From the NCBI GenBank assembly GCA_009746045.1, contig RPFO01000213.1:14086954-14150953 (forward strand): a stretch of 64,000 nucleotides of DNA, read 5' to 3'. Every line of letters starts with the position of its first letter. Position 1 is the first letter of the stretch. The notes below the pieces were generated by a model that saw only the letters and a program-made list of their open reading frames with translations, ran no database searches and was not told where the DNA came from. The stretch is from Mesostigma viride. Its lineage: Eukaryota > Streptophyta > Mesostigmatophyceae > Mesostigmatales > Mesostigmataceae. Below, one piece after another: positions 60,811 to 64,000 of the stretch. Position numbers and translations under genes: made by a program.

Positions 60811-63235
60811 CCACGACCATGCAGGGTCTGTAATTGAGACATCTTGCCGGAAATTACCACCGCCATCATGCCGAATGCACGGCACCACAGAAGGGCAAAG
60901 ACAAGGTCCTTGAGGCCACAGGCAGTCTCGCTGCCGGCATGTGGCCTCCATAATAACAGCAGTGCTGTTATTATTCTTTACATGCAGCCGGCCATTGACA
61001 GTAAATGAAGCTTCCCTCACGACTGTTCCCATGTTTTGTCACAGTCAAACGTGAAGCCGGCCGGGCTGGCAACTAAGTAACCCGCCAAAAAGAGAGCCGA
61101 AGTCCGGTCAGAGGGTTAAAACACACCGATTTGTGGTATAAAATGCAGCCACTGCGTGGCTGCCCACGGCGTGTTTTGCAGCCCGCCTTTGTCCAAAATA
61201 CCGACTATGTGGCCTGGAAAATGGACTTTGGCCGGCTTTGACGCTGCAGATGGATCGGGCTTGACGAGAGCTGTCGAATGCCGTATAGCCGAAGTCCGTC
61301 AGAGGAGGAGGTGGTGGGCTGCTAGCCTAATTCTACCGTTAAGTTGCGTTCCCGCGTTAAGTTGCGGCGCCAAATTTTAGGGGGCGATGATCGCAACCGC
61401 GGGAATGACTGTACATGTTGCGTCTCAATATCACCGTGACGCACCATGCCGGACGCCGATACATCTTCAGAACAATTGCTACAGGGTACACCCCCCACAC
61501 ACACGTTTAAGATTGGGGTCCGACCAAACCAGGGCTCATGATCTTAACCCCTAAATGGGCAGAAATACTGCCGATGCATCGGCTGTAACTTCACAATTTT
61601 GCAAACCAGATGCCATCCAACCCACCCATATCCAATGGCTGTCCTTGGGGGCCAAGCATGTCCATGAGTTGCCCTTCGGGTTGGTATATCACAACCTTAC
61701 ATATATGCAGGGTAGGCCATGTATAACTGCCGTCAAAGTCAGGGGGGTCAAGACGAGCGTTTTCATTTTTGGTAGAATTTGCATTTTGAATTATGTTGTA
61801 AGAGCTAGGCACCTACCACTTCAGGGATGATAAACAATTCGTTGCTGAACAGTTTGAGCCATTGGGGTCATCATTTGGGTGGGTATACCAGCAGTTACAC
61901 CCAGTACAGCCCATAGGGGTACCGTTGGTAAAAAGCAACCAAGGGGGTAGGAGTGGGCATACTACCTACTAATACCTACTAATATGGCCCCCAACCATGC
62001 CACACAATACATTTCCCTTCCACAATGATGGGGAAACATAACTGCATCATCACACTGCCCTTACATGGCACCTGTGTGCAGGTGCCACCTTGTCCATGCA
62101 CGTAGGTAACGTGGTACGGATACCCTACGCAAGGCATGCATTCTAGGAGGCAGCCACCAACAAACTAGTGATGTTAAGCCTATTTCAGCTTGCCCTAGCA
62201 AGGATAAACTAGGCCTAAGCTGCTATAGCTTGCCAGGTGATGGCCAGCACACCTGGTGGCACATGCTGACAATGGGAAGCTTCTACTCACCGGTTACATG
62301 CTTGATGATGCCACAGAGACCAGCCAACTGCCTCACACTCATGCAATATGTGTGTGGGAAATGTATAAGAAACATATATGGAGGTATTCAAACCCATACA
62401 GCCTCTAAAACTTATCACCATCACCCTGTGGCAGGTCAACTGACTGAGGGAAGCATCTAAGAAGGGTGTTTTAGAAAGGGGCCGGGCCAGGGTCAAGAAA
62501 GAGCAAGAATAATGCAAAAAGAATGTGCTACACAAGCTAGAACGTATATATAAACGTCAAACATCGATAGGAAAACGATGATTAAGCTTTACCAGGCATG
62601 GATGGCGTTACCTTGGCCCAGGCGGTGGCCGCAAAATGGCGCATTTCGGCACACCAAAGTTGTGCAGCATGGTCGCTGGATTCGGCGATTTCTGGCCACC
62701 CTTGCACGTTTACGACTACTAAGATAAAAAGTACAAAGAAACCAATATATCCTTTAAAATACGCCGGAAAGGTATTGCTGTCAACGTTTCTATCGTCCGG
62801 CCTGATCGCAGTTTTTTCCAGCAAGAACGCTGCCGACACCTATCAAATGGCATTCCCGCGAACCAAAAATTGGCCTGTATCATCTTTAGGACGTATAAAA
62901 TCAATTTCCTGAGTTTGGTCAGAAAATTCGAACGAAAACGTAAATGCCATGCGTGGGCGCAAGCCGCCATGGCCAGGTCGTCGTTTTCCGGAATGCACGT
63001 TGTACGTGAAAAAGTACCCTGACCCCTTGTACTTTGACCGGCCAGAACACCTCTATAACTTTGTCAGAAGTATGCAAACCCTAGTACCATGCTGTGAGGA
63101 AAATTATAAACTTTCGATCTTCTGAGCTAAACGTTTCCTAATTCTCAATAGTTTTCGCGGCATTTGGTCCCCCGAGAAGGGGCCGACGTGTCGGCTGTAA
63201 CTCAGTTTTAGGCGGAAAATTTCGGGGAAATGGGT
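60811..63235. other. Right-flank intergenic region with dispersed repeats
   Basis: I find no supported gene. Contents: GC-rich sequence to 61335; the truncated MITE copy 61336-61413; 61485-61545 repeating 14759-14830; unassigned sequence with short TTGGGTGGGTATACCAG blocks to 62200; and 62810-63060, which matches the reverse complement of 21890-22140 inside the TTAA-flanked element (shared TTCCAGCAAGAAC, CCGACACC and CTTTGACCG blocks). Confidence 0.5.
61336..61413. mobile_element. Truncated second copy of the pogo-like MITE
   Basis: TTGCGTTCCCGCGTTAAGTT plus GCGGCGCC and the right end CGCGGGAATGACTGTA match 52045-52138 in the same orientation; the left terminus is missing. TA follows the CAG end, as in the other copy. 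Confidence 0.65.
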
Positions 63236-64000
63236 ATATTTTTATTAGCCAATTATGGACCAAAGAGGTGAGAGGGGAAATGAGTATCAGCGAATCCTAA
63301 TTAAAGGTGGGCACCCACACGTGTGGAGGTGACAGGTGAAAGGCTAATAATAGGGCGCGTTATTAGACCATGGAAGCCAGTGGACCTGAGTCATGTCGCC
63401 GTGAGGCATAATGGTGAATACCTGGTTACGGCCCAGTAGATCATGAAAAAGCTGGAGCGGGCTGGGCTTGTCATTATGGGGCCCTGGGTCCCACACCTTG
63501 TGTTGTTCCTGAGCCAACAGCCAGTATCGGCGCATAGCCGCATTCCATAGGTATATAAAGCGCCGGACTACGCCGCCGCGGGTATACTCCTCGCGGGCAT
63601 TAAAGATCGTCTCGTTACGTATGGTCCAGATCGCGTATAGCATAGTAGTGCGCAGCCATATCCATTAGATGCTTGGGAAGCTGAAAGCTCGGTCCCTGGT
63701 GTGCCAGCAATACCGAAAATGATGGTACGCACGCTAATTGGGAGATTGGGTGGCGATGCCGTCCATGCGGCCCAGATGTTAATGAGCCACTTCCAAACCC
63801 CTGGGAGATTACAGAAAAGGAACCGGTGCTCAATGGTTTCACTAGGGTGCGTGCACAGGCATGATGCATCATGACCAAAACGCTCGTGGAGCGTAGCGCA
63901 GACCCCTATCGCCCTATGCATCAGAAGATGTTGTACATCAGTGGCCCTGCGGTCCACGAGAGGGTGGTTTACCGCCAGGGTAATCAGCTTGACCCAAGTG
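63236..64000 (-). pseudogene. LINE zinc-knuckle fragment, copy 2 (runs off the window)
   Basis: The minus-strand frame is open from the window edge: WVKLITLAVNHPLVDRRATD, then the same CLCTHPSET / HRFLFC zinc motif as copy 1. A 2-bp insertion near 63667 shifts the frame after ELSASQ. The remaining C-terminus (AIWTIRNETIFNAREE, RRYWLLAQEQHKVWDPGP) is in a second frame to a stop near 63344. The shared 3' tail is at 63305-63236. The two copies carry different frameshifts, so each died independently after insertion. Confidence 0.8.

Overview
This is a stretch of eukaryotic nuclear DNA. Genes are split by GT-AG introns, intergenic space is long, and satellites and retroelements fill much of the window. 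The repeat mix (a chromodomain Ty3 element, L1-like ORF1 genes, a LINE with a C-terminal zinc-knuckle domain, and a Penelope-like relic whose GIY-YIG domain lies before the RT) fits a green-lineage alga best. That is an inference, and I cannot name the species.

Layout, left to right. Positions 815-4690 hold three consecutive satellite arrays (37-bp, 30-bp and 58-bp units). They run into the introns of a large unrecognised gene on the + strand (4755-13987, 5' end not resolved). Most of its introns, and two places in its coding sequence, carry the same short palindrome. Positions 14290-16770 hold a 40-bp tandem repeat, a 55-base G run and LINE 3' fragments. A split FSH1-type serine hydrolase gene (+, 17274-25563) has introns containing a ~1-kb CCCTCCCT tract and a 1.7-kb TTAA-flanked inverted-repeat element. 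After it come a small MITE (25751-26194), the Penelope-like relic (26540-28640, -), a second inverted-repeat element (30553-31190), a single-exon TTL-domain protein (31254-33116, -) and a three-exon NUDT15-like Nudix hydrolase (34450-36023, +). Positions 36100-43730 are a nest of LINE remains, including four copies of one ORF1 family, of which one is intact. A seven-exon UBA-UAS-UIM-UBX protein (44474-51619, -) follows. A nearly intact Ty3 chromovirus (52351-60810, -) has LTRs that are almost identical. The right end is a second copy of the zinc-knuckle LINE.

The host genes look like ordinary cellular housekeeping functions: ubiquitin/p97 adaptor, nucleotide clean-up hydrolase, tubulin-ligase-like enzyme and serine hydrolase. 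Nothing suggests that they work as one cluster. The most unusual signal recurs across genes. In four unrelated genes a short segment containing an exon end and its 5' splice site has been copied in tandem into the following intron. The second is the palindrome series in the large gene.
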